DNA of 64,000 nt from Istiophorus platypterus (GCA_016859345.1 CM029126.1:7371527-7435526), one strand, 5' to 3'; counted from the first letter of the stretch, positions 1 to 13,614 are shown. Numbers and translations are program-made. Notes: a model not told the origin generated them from the letters alone.

Positions 1-632
1 GCGATGAAGCAGAATATTGGAGTATTTTCTTGAAACGGTGCTGGAAGTTGTGCATTGTGTCAGAAGCGTGTCAGAAGTGTGTATCTCTTCCCATAGTCCC
101 ATAGATGTCCCTGATGTCTCTTCTGTCAGCTTCAAGATGTCTGTATACAGCACAAAATGTCTGCATTAGCTTGAGGTCTCAATTTCATGACATTCAAATC
201 ATCTTTGCAGCAGCATAAAGCTTTTTGACTGAAAATAGCTCAAGTGTATTTATAACAGTGCTGCAATAATCCAGATGTAATTGACTTTTTGGTGGAAAGG
301 GCGCAGATACGTTGCTTATTGTTGTTGCTGTTAATCCCTTCAACCTTAAAAGGATACTGGGCCCAGAGGCCGAAAACTGTGTGCGCTTGCTAGTGCAGAT
401 ACACAGTTTGCTTGCAGACTCTCGCGCAAGCCACACTCCCTTCATGCAGAAGAGAAAGTTTGGTGAGAGATTTGACTTGGGAGAGGAACTTCATCAAATC
501 ATCTGAGAGATTGCCAGCAGCATCTCACCAACTACTGAACAGTACAGCATGTGTAATGAACCACTGCACACTGGCAAGAAATAGAGAGAAATGCATTGGT
601 ATCTATTTCAAGCGTAATTGCCTAAGAAAAAC

Positions 633-656
633 TTTTTTTTTTTTTTTTTTTTTTTT
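633..656 (+). repeat. Poly-T run
   Basis: Twenty-four T residues. Similar homopolymers occur at 3714-3729, 4513-4528, 9798-9816, 16915-16930 and 27943-27965 (T), and 6584-6605 (A). None is attached to a recognisable retroelement body, apart from the SINE at 16.8 kb. Confidence 0.95.
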
Positions 657-1589
657 ACTGGGTTCAACTTTGCACACACCTTGGGCAAATGCTTTATAAA
701 GTGCAAAAGTAGGTTATCATAAAATATTTTAAGCAATCATACATAGTCTGAATATATTAGTATTTTTATTTAGGCGGGTTTTTTTTGTTTGTTTTTTCTG
801 ACTTAGATATCATTACATCGTTGAGGCCGATGTTCAATCTTTGGCCGTCCTCATCAAAATGATGCATCCCAGCTTGAAAATAAGGTCTGCTTTTAATCAG
901 TTGTTAATGAGTTGTTTTCTAAATGTGCACTCACATTTTCAGTTGGAAAGTGACAGCAGCTGGTAACAAGGAGACCTGCAGCAAGGTTGTTGTTTACCTC
1001 TGCGGAGCTGTTTTTTGACCCCTGATGACCTCCTGTCTGTGCTAAACAAGACCCGACTCGCCCCCAGTCTGAGGAAAAGCAGTGTCATTTACAGTGCCGG
1101 CAGTTGCTCCAGTGAGGACGCTGTGCCCCCCGAGCTGAGGTCAAGCTGAGCTGACATTCAGTCTCAGGATGTGGAGGGCAAAGGATATTTTGCATGGGTG
1201 GTTTATCATTGCAAATATCTACCGGCAGCACGTTTTTTATCATTCATGCTCTTTGTACCCGCAGAGCCGCTTGGCGGTGGCGAACGCTGACATTGGAATC
1301 TGGCTACTGCGAGGAGGACAGGCTTGGCTCAGATTCAGAGGATTTAATTAATAAATAGTTTTTCAAAAAAAAAATCAGTGGACGTCTTCAGATGATGAAT
1401 GTAAGAAAATTCTACAATATTGTTTCTTAGCCTTGAGGCTGAGATTATTATGAAAAAAGCTTTTGAGTTATACTCTTAAAATATGGTACACGGACTGTAG
1501 CAGCTTACTACCAATGACTTTCAGGTCATTGTTCGGGTTTTACAGCCCACGCCTTCACTGAATTGGTTCACTCTCACCATTCGTAGCTG

Positions 1590-1870
1590 CAGCGGGGAGC
1601 TGTTTTAAGTAAACAAGCTTTCATAAACCCACTGTACACATTCTACACAGCACCTGACAGTGGCTAGACTGAGTGAGCAGCTAGCTGGTGAACATCCCGG
1701 AGCACTTAAGAGCTAACGAGCCAGATTTCCCTCAGTGGTCGACGGAGAGCAAATCGGAGCTAAAATGAGAGCCAATAATTAGACTTGCATTTTACAGGTG
1801 GCAAGGAACACAACTCAGAATAACTCCTCATGTTGCTTAGTGTCTGCTGAACGTGTGACGCAATGTGTTC
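1590..1870 (+). repeat. Old teleost interspersed repeat fragment
   Basis: 'gagctaacgagccagatttc', 'cctcagtggtcgacggagag', 'aatcggagctaaaatgagag' and 'tgttgcttagtgtctgctga' resemble a recurring fish repeat I recognise by pattern and cannot name with certainty. Confidence 0.5.
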
Positions 1871-2920
1871 GCCAGTCTGTTCATGTTAAATGTCAATGTA
1901 GTGTTCATTGCCTGCTCCAAGTTGCCAAAAGCTCACACTAGACAACACATATCACTTCTAATATCACACTAAACTTCTATAATACATACATACCTATGTC
2001 TTGATACCATAGTATGTGCTACAAAGACATAATTTTTTCATGTTGATGCCTCTGTGTGGACACCTTGTTATTAATAGTACAGATTAATCTATTCAAAATA
2101 TTTGTAGCGTCCAGCTTCACAAATTTTCAGACTTGTCCCTTTCTTAATTTTTATGTCATTGTAAAGGGAACATTTTTGACTTTTGCATGGTTAGCCTGAC
2201 AAAAACAATAAGTTCAACAACCTCACTTTTGCTACCTTCTGAAATTTTTGCAGACAAAATTATTAATTTACTCTGGGAAAAAAATGAAAATAATTGTGTA
2301 ACACAAAAACTTAAGAACAGGACATAATAAGAGCTCCACGGTTTCATCAGAGGAACCCCCCTCTGTCAAGTAAATGATCTGAGTAGATTTTGGGTCACCT
2401 TCTTGCATAAATCTGCAAATTAATTGGAAAAAGCAGAGTTCCTTGAAGCAACTGTAAGTCATTTAGTTTCAGTTCAGTTCAGTTTTACCGCTGCAGTCAT
2501 GTAAAGACAAGTATACTGAAACAGGAATGTTTGTAATTGATGCATTAATTACCTCCATCAGTAACCTCATCTACATAACTTGGCGTTTAACATATCAACG
2601 TGAAGATAGTGGAACATTAGGCAGCTCAAGTGGCTCTTTTTTTGTTTTTTTTTTCCTTGTCGGCAGCGTGAGTGCAAGCAAGACTCCAGTGCTGCTGAGT
2701 GAAGTGACGGATGTGGCTCAGTCAGCAGGGCCAAATACAGTGGGAGGTGTATGATGAGAGACCGAGACAGACAGTTACACGCAGAGTCGGGATGAGGGAA
2801 GATGGACCGCGGCGAGTTGAGGGTGAGGGCGAGGGCGCGGCAAACTCCCACGGGTCTGGAGCGTTATCATAGAGCCGCATCCCCCAGGAGAGAGCGGGGA
2901 CCTGCACACGCATTGCTACT

Positions 2921-2958
2921 GTGTGTGTGTGTGTGTGTGTTTGTGTGTGTGTTTGTGT
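2921..2958 (+). repeat. (GT)n microsatellite
   Basis: GT run interrupted by TTGT and TTTG units, followed by a purine-rich gaggga stretch to about 2997. Confidence 0.95.
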
Positions 2959-3896
2959 CTGTGGATGGAAAGAGAGCGAGGGAGGGAGGGAGAGAGCATC
3001 AAAAGATATGAAGATGAGCTCTGAAAATAGACCCGATGCAGATTGACAAATATTCCAGGGTGCGGGGGATGTGAGTGAAAAAGATGGCGGGGTGATGGGT
3101 TGAGTTTTAATTCAGCTATAATTTATCGTCTTGGCAGTATTTGATTAATTATTCACGCGGCTGCTAATTTACGATTTAATGGATTAGGTTGGAGATGTTT
3201 TAGATACGGGGCACGTTCTCTCCTTTGTGTTTACATGTCTATACAGTGTGACGATGCTTAGGGAAACGTTAGCTGCTGATTAATTACCTGATTCTACAAG
3301 CTAAGTGTTATCAAAGAAATAAGAGTAAATCATACCTGATGAAATTAGAACCATTAGCCAGTAGTTTACCTTGATACCTCTCTGGACCATTTAATCTAGG
3401 TTTATTGGTAAGGGATGGGAATAAGAAGCTTCTACCCATAGCTTGTAAAGATGCATCATGGGACAGTAACAAAAGCGTAGCAGTCAAGTGAAAAGAAGAA
3501 GAAGCAGATGTATTGTGATTGATAGCCATTATCGTCTAATATCTGTCAATTAAAATTCAATTTGAAAATTCAAAAACAGTCATTTTGAATTTTTAATTAC
3601 CACAGTGAATAAAGGCTTCAGAATAGGAGACACGACTCCCTGACGTTTTGGTTTTTGCTGAAAAATTAAAAGCTGCTCCTCACACGAGCCAACGTAAGCT
3701 CTTTTTGATTAGGTTTTTTTTTTTTTTTTCTTTTAAATTAGTTTTATTATTTATTTTATGTGTCATTAGGTTGGATTCAATGAACAATGCTGCACTGAGT
3801 AATGAAATTGGAAATTCAGTCTCTTGGAACATGCTAATTTACTGTAATGATGTCTATTGGAAAAAAAAAGACACGCCTCTTTTAACAGCAGAAATA

Positions 3897-3951
3897 TCCA
3901 TAAACAAAATTATCCGATGTAATTTTGTCCATAAACAAAATTATCCAATGT
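3897..3951 (+). repeat. 31-bp period tandem duplication
   Basis: 'tccataaacaaaattatccg' at 3897 recurs as 'tccataaacaaaattatcca' at 3928, both followed by atgt. The 24-bp copies differ at one base and are separated by aattttg. Confidence 0.95.
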
Positions 3952-4559
3952 GTCACCACACTCGACACGCCGTGGTCAGTTGAAAATTTTGATCAAACAA
4001 TTCTTATCACCAACTTTTTACAGCTAGATTGATGTCACCCACCTAGATATTGAGCTGTGTAGGCTCATCTTTTGTGAGGTCCCCTTTTTTTTTTTGGCAC
4101 AAAGAGCTCCATTTCCATCAGAGAAGGCAGCTTAGCATGCTCCAGAGGTTAGTGGTCATTAACGCTAATGTTGGAGACTGCTCTCACAGCTTGGACGCTG
4201 ATCAAGACCATAATTACTGTACAGTAATGGGGGGTGGGGGGTGGCAGCCACAGCTTTCTGTCCCGAAAGTAGCTGGGTGGGGATGAGCGGCCTTGGGAAA
4301 CTCCTGTCGGCAAGAGGCAGCAGCTTTGAGAGTGCAGCACGACAGGCTGCCTGAGATTAGAATAGCGGGATCTAATTTGTCCCCTTTCGTGATTTCTTCA
4401 TGTTAATTAGCAATGTTAAGTTCAATCACAGCTAGCAAGTATGACTCTCCAGCTCTGGTAGAAGAGGTGATCATCTGCTTAATTTTTTTATCCTAACCTC
4501 CTTGAGTCGCCTTTTTTTTTTTTTTTTTCTTTCTGTCATATTGGTCTAATTTTTTGCTT

Positions 4560-4960
4560 TAAAATGCGGGAGCTAGTTGAAAACCTGGAGCGCGGCGCTG
4601 CCGGGAGTCATCTGCCCAGTGACAATGATGCCTCTTTATTAGCAGTAAATCATTACATTAGCATCTGAGCGGGACACACCACTGGGCAACGGTCTCGTCA
4701 GCTCCTTGGCACACAGCAGCGCAGCGGCCATGCCAATCAGGCTCATGTCCCAGGCAAATCTGGGCTGAGTCCGGCGGCGGTTTTTTGCCATGGCTGTCAA
4801 ATGCTTGTGAACAGACAGACCGGCGTCGAACGCTGCCTGAAACATTGCATGGTGCTGGTGAAGCAGAGAGCCTACAAGGTACGGCATCGATGTACCCAGT
4901 GAGTCATTACAATAATTAATTAATTTTCTTTTCTGCTGTGGCTCCTCCTGCACAACAATT
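4560..4960. other. GC-raised, TAAT-containing block, candidate conserved element
   Basis: A repeat-free stretch with 'ttagcagtaaatcattacattagcatctgag', GC well above its flanks, and a 104-codon minus-strand frame without family resemblance. I can only say that it is compositionally distinct and free of repeats; conservation would need alignment. Confidence 0.25.
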
Positions 4961-5369
4961 ATTTAATATAAAATTAAACAATATGTAGAACAATTAAAAT
5001 GCTAATTTTTCTTGTAGTATCATGAATATTTTAGATATTTGAGGCATTGTTAAATTTGGTATCCATTTGCCTGTGTAAACCTGTTTTCATCCCAGTGATC
5101 CACTTATCTTTTTTTTTTTAAGTGATAGCATAGTGCACTTCCACACCTGTAGTCATGTTCATTTGGTTGTGACCACGGGGAAAACTGTTTGCAGCTGAGG
5201 CTAAGCTAGCAGCTGGATGGTTAGTATATCCCTCCAAACTTTACAGTTGCCCCCTCGTTACACTGCAGTGTCTTGTTTCCCATCTCTACGTGTAATATAT
5301 GGATGATTCGGAGTTGTTTTAGGGCACCTTTAATGAGATGACAGAAAAGCATCCAATATGTAAGTAATG

Positions 5370-5500
5370 ACTAACTTAATGCATTATTTTTGCTGCTAAG
5401 TAATTAATAAGGTAACGTGAATCATTTTTCAGTGAGTAATATGAATGAGTAACTGATTACATTTTTCAAGTGACTTGCCCAACCCTGTTTACAGGTAGAT
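5370..5500 (+). repeat. Teleost repeat fragment ('gtaactgattac...ttgcccaacactg')
   Basis: 'agtgagtaatatgaatgagt', 'aactgattacatttttcaag' and 'tgacttgcccaaccctg' are the end of a widespread TAAC/TTAC-rich fish repeat. A weaker relative may lie near 12170-12300, which ends 'ctggccaacactgaa'. Confidence 0.55.
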
Positions 5501-5789
5501 ACAGGATGAAAAAGAGGCATATTTAACAGACACATAACAGAGAGTTTTACTGTGTCACTCACTATTGCCTTGATCAGGGAATATCCCTGCACCGACACGC
5601 TGACAAGCATTGGTGTTACCATGGTTGCCAAAAGATTTACATTAATATATAAACCTCTTATATAGACTGATATTCACATCCAATACAGCCCACAAACAGA
5701 AGGTAGATTTATTAGTAGTTTACCTTTTGAATTTATGCTAAAATCACATTGCTACTATTATTTAAAAAAATCTAAAGAAAATACTCCTG

Positions 5790-5965
5790 TAGTTGGTCTG
5801 GTCTAAACCACGCCAGAGCCGGCGGAAGCGGGATGAGGTCCACCTTTTTGAAGTGGTCTTGGTCCAGCTGTTTAGCCCGCACCAGGGTTGTGATTGACCG
5901 CGTTCACACCACCCAAACTAACCCTGGCAAACCACCTGGGTTCATTTAATCTAACCAAACAGGTT
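5790..5965 (+). repeat. Possible MITE-like fragment
   Basis: 'tggtctggtctaaaccacgc', 'gcgttcacaccacccaaact' and 'aaccaaacaggttgcag' resemble the fish repeat built around ggttcggtttg / gcgttcacacc modules. GC-raised relative to its surroundings. The family assignment is tentative. Confidence 0.4.
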
Positions 5966-7379
5966 GCAGGTGAAAGAAACCATGGAGCCTTCTAGGCAGA
6001 AACATTCAGTCAATTCCATTACTTGAGAATTCACAGTGGATCCCAGCTTGTTTTCCCTGGGCATTGGAAAAGCTGCATGTCTCACATGTTTGTGTGAGCA
6101 AGATTTGTTGTTCTTATTTTTAAAGCTGCAGCACTGCAGTGCAGATTCGTTGCCGCTGTTCAGTAATCATGCAGCAGGCTGAGAAATGAGGGTGTTCACA
6201 GAAGCTGGGGGACCAGAGTTCCATCTTGGTGGCAGTGATGGTGCGAGCTTCCTCATATATTCTGACAGCCGCGTGCCGTCTCCTAATTAGGTCCTCAGCT
6301 TGAGCACTGTGGGGAGAGTCAAAGAAAAGTAAAAACAGGTGTTAACTTTAGCTGATTTCTTTGTCCTGCTTGCAGGGGAGCAGTTATGCTTGCTGCAGTG
6401 TGCATAAATGAGCCTTTAGGAGCTGCAGCACAGTTAAATTGAAATTGTTTAATGTCTTAGTGTGGCTAACTTGCTTTCACAGTTGCTTTTTGGGGGGATA
6501 AATGCCGTCTTAGGAATCCATTATGATTGTCTTAAGATTGACGTATTATTTATTTTCAAGAAAATCAAACATGAAACCAATTTAAAAAAAAAAAAAAAAA
6601 AAAAAGCCTTAAACTGTATAAAATTGTGTTAAACTGAGACAACACCACCAGTCACATTAAGAGTCAAGACTGGGAAATGTCTAAGCAGTTGCACCTTGGA
6701 TAAAACAGAATGATTTATGTTGACATTTCCCATAATTGTCTTTGATCTGCTCTGCATTGATTTTTTTATTCCCATCATATATATCACTTTGTGCTTTCAG
6801 TCAGATGAAAGTATCTGTTTTACGATAAGAACTTAATTAATCTATTAATTAACACAAAAACAAAATAATTAATATTAAGTTTTCCTGTTTATGTTGTTAC
6901 TTTATTAGAATCCTGAAGCGGCAAAGAGGCATTATTATATTTCATTCATCCACATCAGATATGTTTGTTGAATTAATGGTGCACTACCCAGATAGCTTTT
7001 CAGTTTAATTATTTTCTGTTTTCATCAGAAATTAAACTTGGATAATAAATTTAAAAAACACAGCAATTTACTACTGATTTGTACATTAGAATATTAAGCT
7101 GGACAAAGCCATTAGAATCTAACCAGTTCTATGATGACTCTGAGTCAATTCCAATCTGCTGTGCTGTAATTCAGCTGCACTTCCTATACAGTTAAAATAA
7201 ATGCAGAGTTTGTACTTATCCATATGAAAGCAGGCTCTCAGAGGACTTTGACATGGTTTTTAATATTTCTTGCTATCGTGCTTATGACGTGATGATTTAG
7301 TGGTGTTATGTCAGTGCATGTTTTATTGTTTAGCGTACATTTTAAGAGCCTCAGGGTTTTATTTTTTTTCCCTTCCTTT

Positions 7380-7401
7380 TTATTTATTTATTTATTTATT
7401 T
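7380..7401 (+). repeat. (TTTA)n microsatellite
   Basis: Five tandem tetranucleotide units within a T-rich tract. A similar (ATTT)n lies at 42880-42897. Confidence 0.93.
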
Positions 7402-10400
7402 TTTGTACACTCAAATTCTAAAGGGTTTCTCCCATGTGCACTCAAACAGTGAGTTAAGTGTTCCTGAGGAGGAGACTACATTGGATTCAAATACAAAAAT
7501 CAACAAAACCCTCTTTTATTAGAACTAGTGACTTCAGGCTTTCAGCTGAATGCTGCAAATCATTATGAATGGAAGTTTTATACAAAGCCTGGCAAGTGAT
7601 TTATTGGGCCTGCACTGGAAAGTAAAATATTGATTAGCAAAACCCTTGTCAGCATTACTACTCCCCCTGACTGTACCTTCTGCCTGTCTTGCCGAGTGCC
7701 ACAACCATCATTGGTGATGAATAGACACTCCATTCCTAATCACTGCCATCGTAGTACCATTACTGAATTGGCCACTCGTTTCAGGGCTGGCAAGACAGCT
7801 CAGCTCGTCCGCCCTGCCAGAGGTGTCGGTGCTTTGTCTCGTGAAATGTCACCAGTGCGCTGACTTCAGGACTGGAGCCAGGACCTTGGTTATACAACAC
7901 CCCTGCTCTTATTACCTGATTCATCGAGTTACATAACACATGACAAGGACACCATATGTCAAGGGAATCGCTTGAAGGTTTGCCAAAGGTTGCACGAGAA
8001 GATTGATACCAGACTCATCGGGGTATGGTAAATACTCTATGAAGCTGAAGCTAACAGTCAGTTAGTTTAGGCTCTGTCGAAAGATAAGAAATACAAATCT
8101 TAACACATTTTTTGTTTTGAGTTTAATCCAAAAACTGAAGTGTAGCAACAACCTTCTTTATGCTAGGCTGAGATAACCAACCTCCGGCTGTAGCTTCATG
8201 TTTACTGGACAGATGTGATGTCAATCTACTTATCTGTCTCTTTGCAGTAAAATGAACAAGTGTATTTCCCAAAATATAAAACTCTTCCGTTAAAGAACAC
8301 AATTTGTCAAAAATGTGATTATTGCCAAGCTGCTGAGATGTGAAGATATTTTTCTGGCAGCATCTAAAATATAATAATATGAAGATTAAGAGCCAAACAC
8401 ATTTGATGATTAGTGATGCCAATTATTGATTTACATTAAGTGAAATGATGTAAAATAGAGTTAAGTATATTAATATTTTAAAGCGAAGATATACATAGAG
8501 ATAAATGATACCACTGAACAGATGCCAGCGACTTCTCATCTCTATGCTGTTCCTTAGAGTGGAGCTAATTGCTCTCTCTAGCACCCAATTACAGTTTCCT
8601 TATCATCCACACTTGAGGTAGCAATTTCCTTCTCAATGGGTCTCCAAGTCAACGAGTACCAGTCTGCTCCAACCTTCAGCTACAGTAAGAGGCAATAATT
8701 ATGGTGACATATCAAGACCCCTGCAATGTTACCTCTTATTTCACATCTTATTTAGAGAAAGAAGTAAACCAAATACATGTAATGTTGGCAAACAGAAACA
8801 GCACAGTTCCTTTCTTCCTAAGGTTTTCATAGTTGCAGTATGAGAACATTTGATTTTTCTTCAGAATTACAGCTGCCTTATGCTAGTTTTTGCCCCAAGA
8901 ATAGGTATTTATTTGTTTGTGCACCCGTAGCTAAGAGCTGAGACCCTTTCTGTTGAAAAGAGCTGCTCTGAAATTGTATATAAAAAAAAAAAAATACACT
9001 GGCCTAAAAAGAGAGGGCTGTTTGATTTTATTTTTTTTTTGTTCTTTTTGTTCCTTTACAGAGGGTATGATGCACGGTTTAAAATAGCCCCCCCCCCCAA
9101 AAAAAAGCATCGGGTGATAATGGCTGGGTCAAAGATACAGAGGAGTTGGACTTAATAGTACTCTAGTAGCTCATATGGAAAATGCGGCATAATCTAAATT
9201 TTCATCACTCCTCTAATTCCAAAGCCTAACGCCTAACACCAAAGTCATGACGTAAGTTTCCATCCAAATCATTGTGCAAGTTTTAATTGAATTTCAAGAA
9301 AACTGGCAAAAGAAATTGTGAAGCAAGTTTCCATTCACAATTTGCAGAGATAAACAGTTGGCAGTGCTTATCCTCTAGTCACTTGCTGTTTCTATTGATC
9401 ACTGTTAACTGCTTCCATTAGTAAAACTGAACACTTTCTGGTTGTCGCAACCTTCCCAATATTTCGGAATTTGCAGTATCATTTATTTTTCAAATTAATC
9501 TGTCTAATAATTGCTCAGTAATGATAATCAGGGATTGTTTTGTAATAAAAAAAACAACCCAAAAACCTTATCTGATACAGAATGGTATCCAGTCTAAAAC
9601 TATCATTGACAATATAGGGGAGCAATGGATGACAGTTCAAAAGTATACAGCAGAGAGGTTTGAATGAAATTCAGCTTTAGTAAGTAAACCTACTCACGAT
9701 TGATCGATATTGCTTTGCAGCTGTAAGAGACTCTCAGACAAAAGATGGAACAAAACACTGGGCAACATGATTACATGGCTTTGACTATCTGGTCTGATTT
9801 TTTTTTTTTTTTTTTTGAGGCTGGCAAGGCTCTAGACGTTGATTTCTTTGGAAAAGGGGCTCTCCATTACAACAGGCTTACAAAGGTGGGGGGGGGGGGC
9901 ATGGGAGCCTTGCATGAGATTGGCTCATAAGAACCAGTTCACTAGTCCTTTTTCCCACAGCAGTTATCGTGTCCACAAACCGCCAGATAACCTTTTCCAG
10001 CCTGTCCATGGGAAAGACCGGAACAAGCCAAATGAGAATTGGCTTTCAACTTCCTGATTGATCATTTTACAAGTAAATTTAGCCAAAATCCCGGCACAGC
10101 CGCTGTCTTTACCTTATGTTTGCGGTGATTTTGTCAGACGAGGTTAACTGGTTAACATGTAGTCCTAAAGGACCATGTTTCGCTCACAGAAAAATGAAAA
10201 ACAAGTAAATGAGAACAAAAGCTTCATATAGAATTCGGCTGTATTGAATTACTGAAGCACAGAGAGTGGGAGAGAAACAAACATACAGAGGGGCGTCCGG
10301 CCACATAGGTTTGGAACTAGTCTTATATTTATAACACAAAAGACATGCTAGTACAAAAGCTGTCACCCTGTGATGATGAAAAATGATCCGATCTATCAGT

Positions 10401-11386
10401 TGTGATAGGACTGGCCACCAGTAGATCAGAACCATGGTGGATGGCCATATGCCCGGAAACGCAATCAGCTGTTCATAGCCAGTATTGCCCAAGGCCTGGT
10501 TACACGCCACGTAACCACCCACATCTCAAATTTTGCAAAAATATAGAAAATTTGGCGATTCTCTTTGTATGGCCATTTCCCGTCTGTATCTTTTGTAGAT
10601 GGAACTAAGTTAGGGACATCATCATTGCTCTTGAGCCTTGTGTAATTCAACAGACTGAAAAGTAACTGTTCTTATTTCAAACAACACAATGCAACAGCAT
10701 TTTTTAACTTTTTTTTTTTTTTTTTTTTCTTTTACAAGAAAGACATTTTTCAGTTCTCTCCACAGGTGTATTCAAATGTGAAACTGATCAAATGGAGCCT
10801 CTGGTTCTTGTGTAAATAAGTCAAAGAGATTTGTTGCATATATAGTTGTTCCTCCTGTACATCTAAGAAATGGATTCTGTGGTTTACACTGAAGAAAATT
10901 CTTGACATCGGCTGGACAGATACATCAGTCACACTGATAGTTCGGGGTAAAATAATGAAAGCTGGACTAGTAACAAAATCAAACTTCAATCTTAATGCTT
11001 GGCTACTCCAAGTAAGGATCTTTTGGATATTTTACGTCACCTGATGCAGCTATAAAATCTATAAAACAAACATGCATTGCAAATTGGCACACCTGGATGT
11101 GATCAATTTTGTTCACATACCCGTGTTTTGCAGAGACTCAACAGCTTGACATGAAATATTTATCTACGCATCTGGGCTGTGGTACACCCAAGAGGTTTCA
11201 TAGGACAATTAATCTGCCAGCTAATTTCCCACTTGCTAAAAAAAAATTCCACTAAACAAACACGAGTGAAATAAGAAAAAAGAATTTATGATGACGGCGG
11301 TATATTTATTTGTGCCCATAAACATTGCTGTGCTGCCATACCGCTGACTGAGACCTTGGCTGAATATGACATTTGACAATTTGATA

Positions 11387-11475
<89 letters not shown>
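11387..11475 (+). repeat. (CT)n microsatellite abutting a splice acceptor
   Basis: About 89 bp of near-pure TC dinucleotide with two TTT interruptions (around 11403 and 11417), followed by tgcttcaacag and then the exon. On the minus strand it is (GA)n and produces spurious Arg-Glu ORFs. It forms the polypyrimidine tract of the acceptor for exon 11487-11567. Confidence 0.97.
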
Positions 11476-11477
<2 letters not shown>

Positions 11478-11486
11478 CTTCAACAG

Positions 11487-11567
11487 AATGGCGAGGCATC
11501 ACTCTTTGAGGTGAACATCCGTTACGTCGGCGGGCTGCTGTCGGCGTACTACCTGACAGGAGAGGAG
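11487..11567 (+). CDS. man1c1: man1c1 exon: first catalytic glutamate segment
   Basis: An 81-bp, phase-0 exon of 27 codons, flanked by ...caacag at 11481-11486 and the donor gtaaga from 11568. It encodes NGEASLFEVNIRYVGG followed by LLSAYYLTGEE, a hallmark block of GH47 mannosidases. From family knowledge, the Glu in the LFExxIR motif (codon 11508-11510) corresponds to one of the three catalytic acids (Glu330 in human ER mannosidase I). The residues just after it line the active-site cleft of the (alpha/alpha)7 barrel. The GEASLFEVNIRYVGG wording fits MAN1C1 better than MAN1A1, which has VSVFEVNIRFVGG. The acceptor is unusual: its pyrimidine tract is an 89-bp (CT)n microsatellite ending 12 bases before the exon. 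The match in reading frame, length and boundaries makes this exon secure. Confidence 0.95.
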
Positions 11568-13614
11568 GTAAGATTAATAGATGTCTATTACCCCCACCAC
11601 CACCACCCACCCTCCGGTGAGATCTCCTCCTTTCTTTATCCCTATCCAGACCCGCAGTTTGAATGATGAAGAGGCTGCTTTGGGTGTGACTGCATTTGTG
11701 TACATCAGTGTGTGTGTTTTGCGTGTTGTGTCACCGCAGTGTACACGTAAAATGATCGCACACCACCGCGTAAGCATTTTCAAGTTGCTGGGGGGGGGGG
11801 GTGTTACCAAAACAGTATTGCCTGTTTGAACAGTATACATAAAGCTCATTGTCTTAAAGATCTAACATTATCCGATCAAAATCAGTAAAAAATTCCAAAG
11901 GAGCAGCTTGGTTCCGACATATTTCCCTCAATATTTTATGTCTGCACACATCACACTTTGTGAGTTGCCTTACTGGAAGTTCGACGCAGGGTCGAAAACG
12001 GCTCCAAATCAGCTTGACGGTCGGTAAATACTTCCCCAATATGGGCTGGACAGTCACTAAACCTTAATGTCTTATTTTCTGTTTCTGCATGTGTTAAATA
12101 CAGAAGACTTGATGTGTGGATGAAGTTTTTTAGAGGCACTTTTAAAGGAGCTGTGCTGAGCGTTGGAAGCGTTGGAGTAATGTAACCAACTACTCCTGCT
12201 GTTCAGGAATTAGTATAGTATTGCTCCTAATTTTGCAACAAATAACATGTAGTGAGTAATTGAGCTTTTTCAAGGTCGACACTGGCCAACACTGAATGTA
12301 GGTAGTTTTAGACAGTGTAGGATGGAATAAATAATATTATCACATTAACAAATCCATACGACCTCTTAACAGATGTGGACTATTGGAGCCTTTTGTGCAT
12401 GTACTATTTGGTAAAACTTAAAACTAAAAGCACTGAAAATATTCGTCTTTAAGTTTACATCATTAATTGCATTTTTGTTTCAGTACTTCAGTGTTGCTTG
12501 AAGGTTATATAAAATTATTGTTTAAATTTGAGAGGCAAAGTGAATGGCTCTGCTTGAAGAACTACCACAGTCGTGTCCTTGAAGAAGCCACAGTCGCTCT
12601 GAGTGTGAATACCTGTGGTTACGATGGACAGCATCCAGGTGTGAAGCTGCAAGACTTCGTGAGTGTGAGGCACAGTCTTTTCAGAAGTAAGAAGGCTCCG
12701 TAAACCCCGGCCAGATAAATAAATTTTATAAAACGTGCCCGTGACAACCGTAAAGCGCAAGCGAATCAGTTCATTAGCAGGCTATTGTGAAGTCACTGGA
12801 GGTCGACGTGTCACCATAATGAGCGTCTGCCTGTAGCAGCCCCCTTGGAACATGCACACAACATACCCAGTAGATATCCTGTTTTGAAAGCCGCTCAGCG
12901 GAGGAGGCGGAAGTCTGTGCAGAAGTAGAATTAATGGCGAGAGGATCCAGTGACATACGAACACCCAAATCAGTTTAATGGACATCGATTTGCGGGCCGA
13001 GCAAGTTGAGGGGAGAGCAGGATAAAAACTGTCCACCACCGCTGGATGAGTGAAATATGAATATATTGCTGCAGCACAGTACATTGTTGAATCCATTATT
13101 CCACATTTGTGTGCCACTAATGCCTTGCAGAAAATGTTCTTCTATTTAATTCACTGGTCCATGGAAATTTCTATATATGGCATCGATAATGACATTATCA
13201 GAGTCTGTGGATGTGAGTGTGCAAAGAAAGGACAGTGTATTATTCATGAATTTTTGCTCTTATCTTCCCATGTCACACAAGGACCAAATACACCGGATGA
13301 AGCAAATTTGTAAAAAAGAGACACCATACTGTGAAATTTTTGCATCTTTTAATCCTACTCTTTTTGACCTCAGAATGTGTGATTAGTGTCCACATCCTTC
13401 TCCGTTGCTCTCTAAGTTTTCTTCACAGCCTTTTCCTTGCGTTCGGACTCTTTTACCGTTTATAGCACACCATCATTCTCCCAAGATGGGGCACGCAATC
13501 TCAGTTTCCTGACGGAGGTATCAATACCCTTTACATTGGTGCAGTTATCAATCACATGGCTCACTCGTGTGCTTTCTTTGAAGGGTACCCGAATGTGAGA
13601 TTTATAGCTACCTG

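Larger units (their letters stand above)
1..11486 (+). other. man1c1: Intron (3' part) upstream of the first exon in the window
   Basis: At least 11.5 kb of intron lying before the acceptor at 11485-11486. I looked for the preceding family exon, which should encode the GATxxDxLDTLY-type segment, and did not find it on either strand, so it lies upstream. The stretch holds simple repeats, several old interspersed repeat fragments (about 1590-1870, 5370-5500 and 5790-5965), a 31-bp tandem duplication near 3.9 kb and a GC-raised segment near 4.56-4.95 kb. No other gene is supported. Confidence 0.75.

Noticed and set aside
4639..4953. 104-codon minus-strand ORF
   Set aside because: It looks protein-like in part, but no homologous family comes to mind and there is no splice context. 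I kept the locus only as a possible conserved non-coding block.
11236..11610. Arg-Glu repeat 'proteins' on the minus strand
   Set aside because: They are translations of the (GA)n microsatellite beside the exon acceptor.
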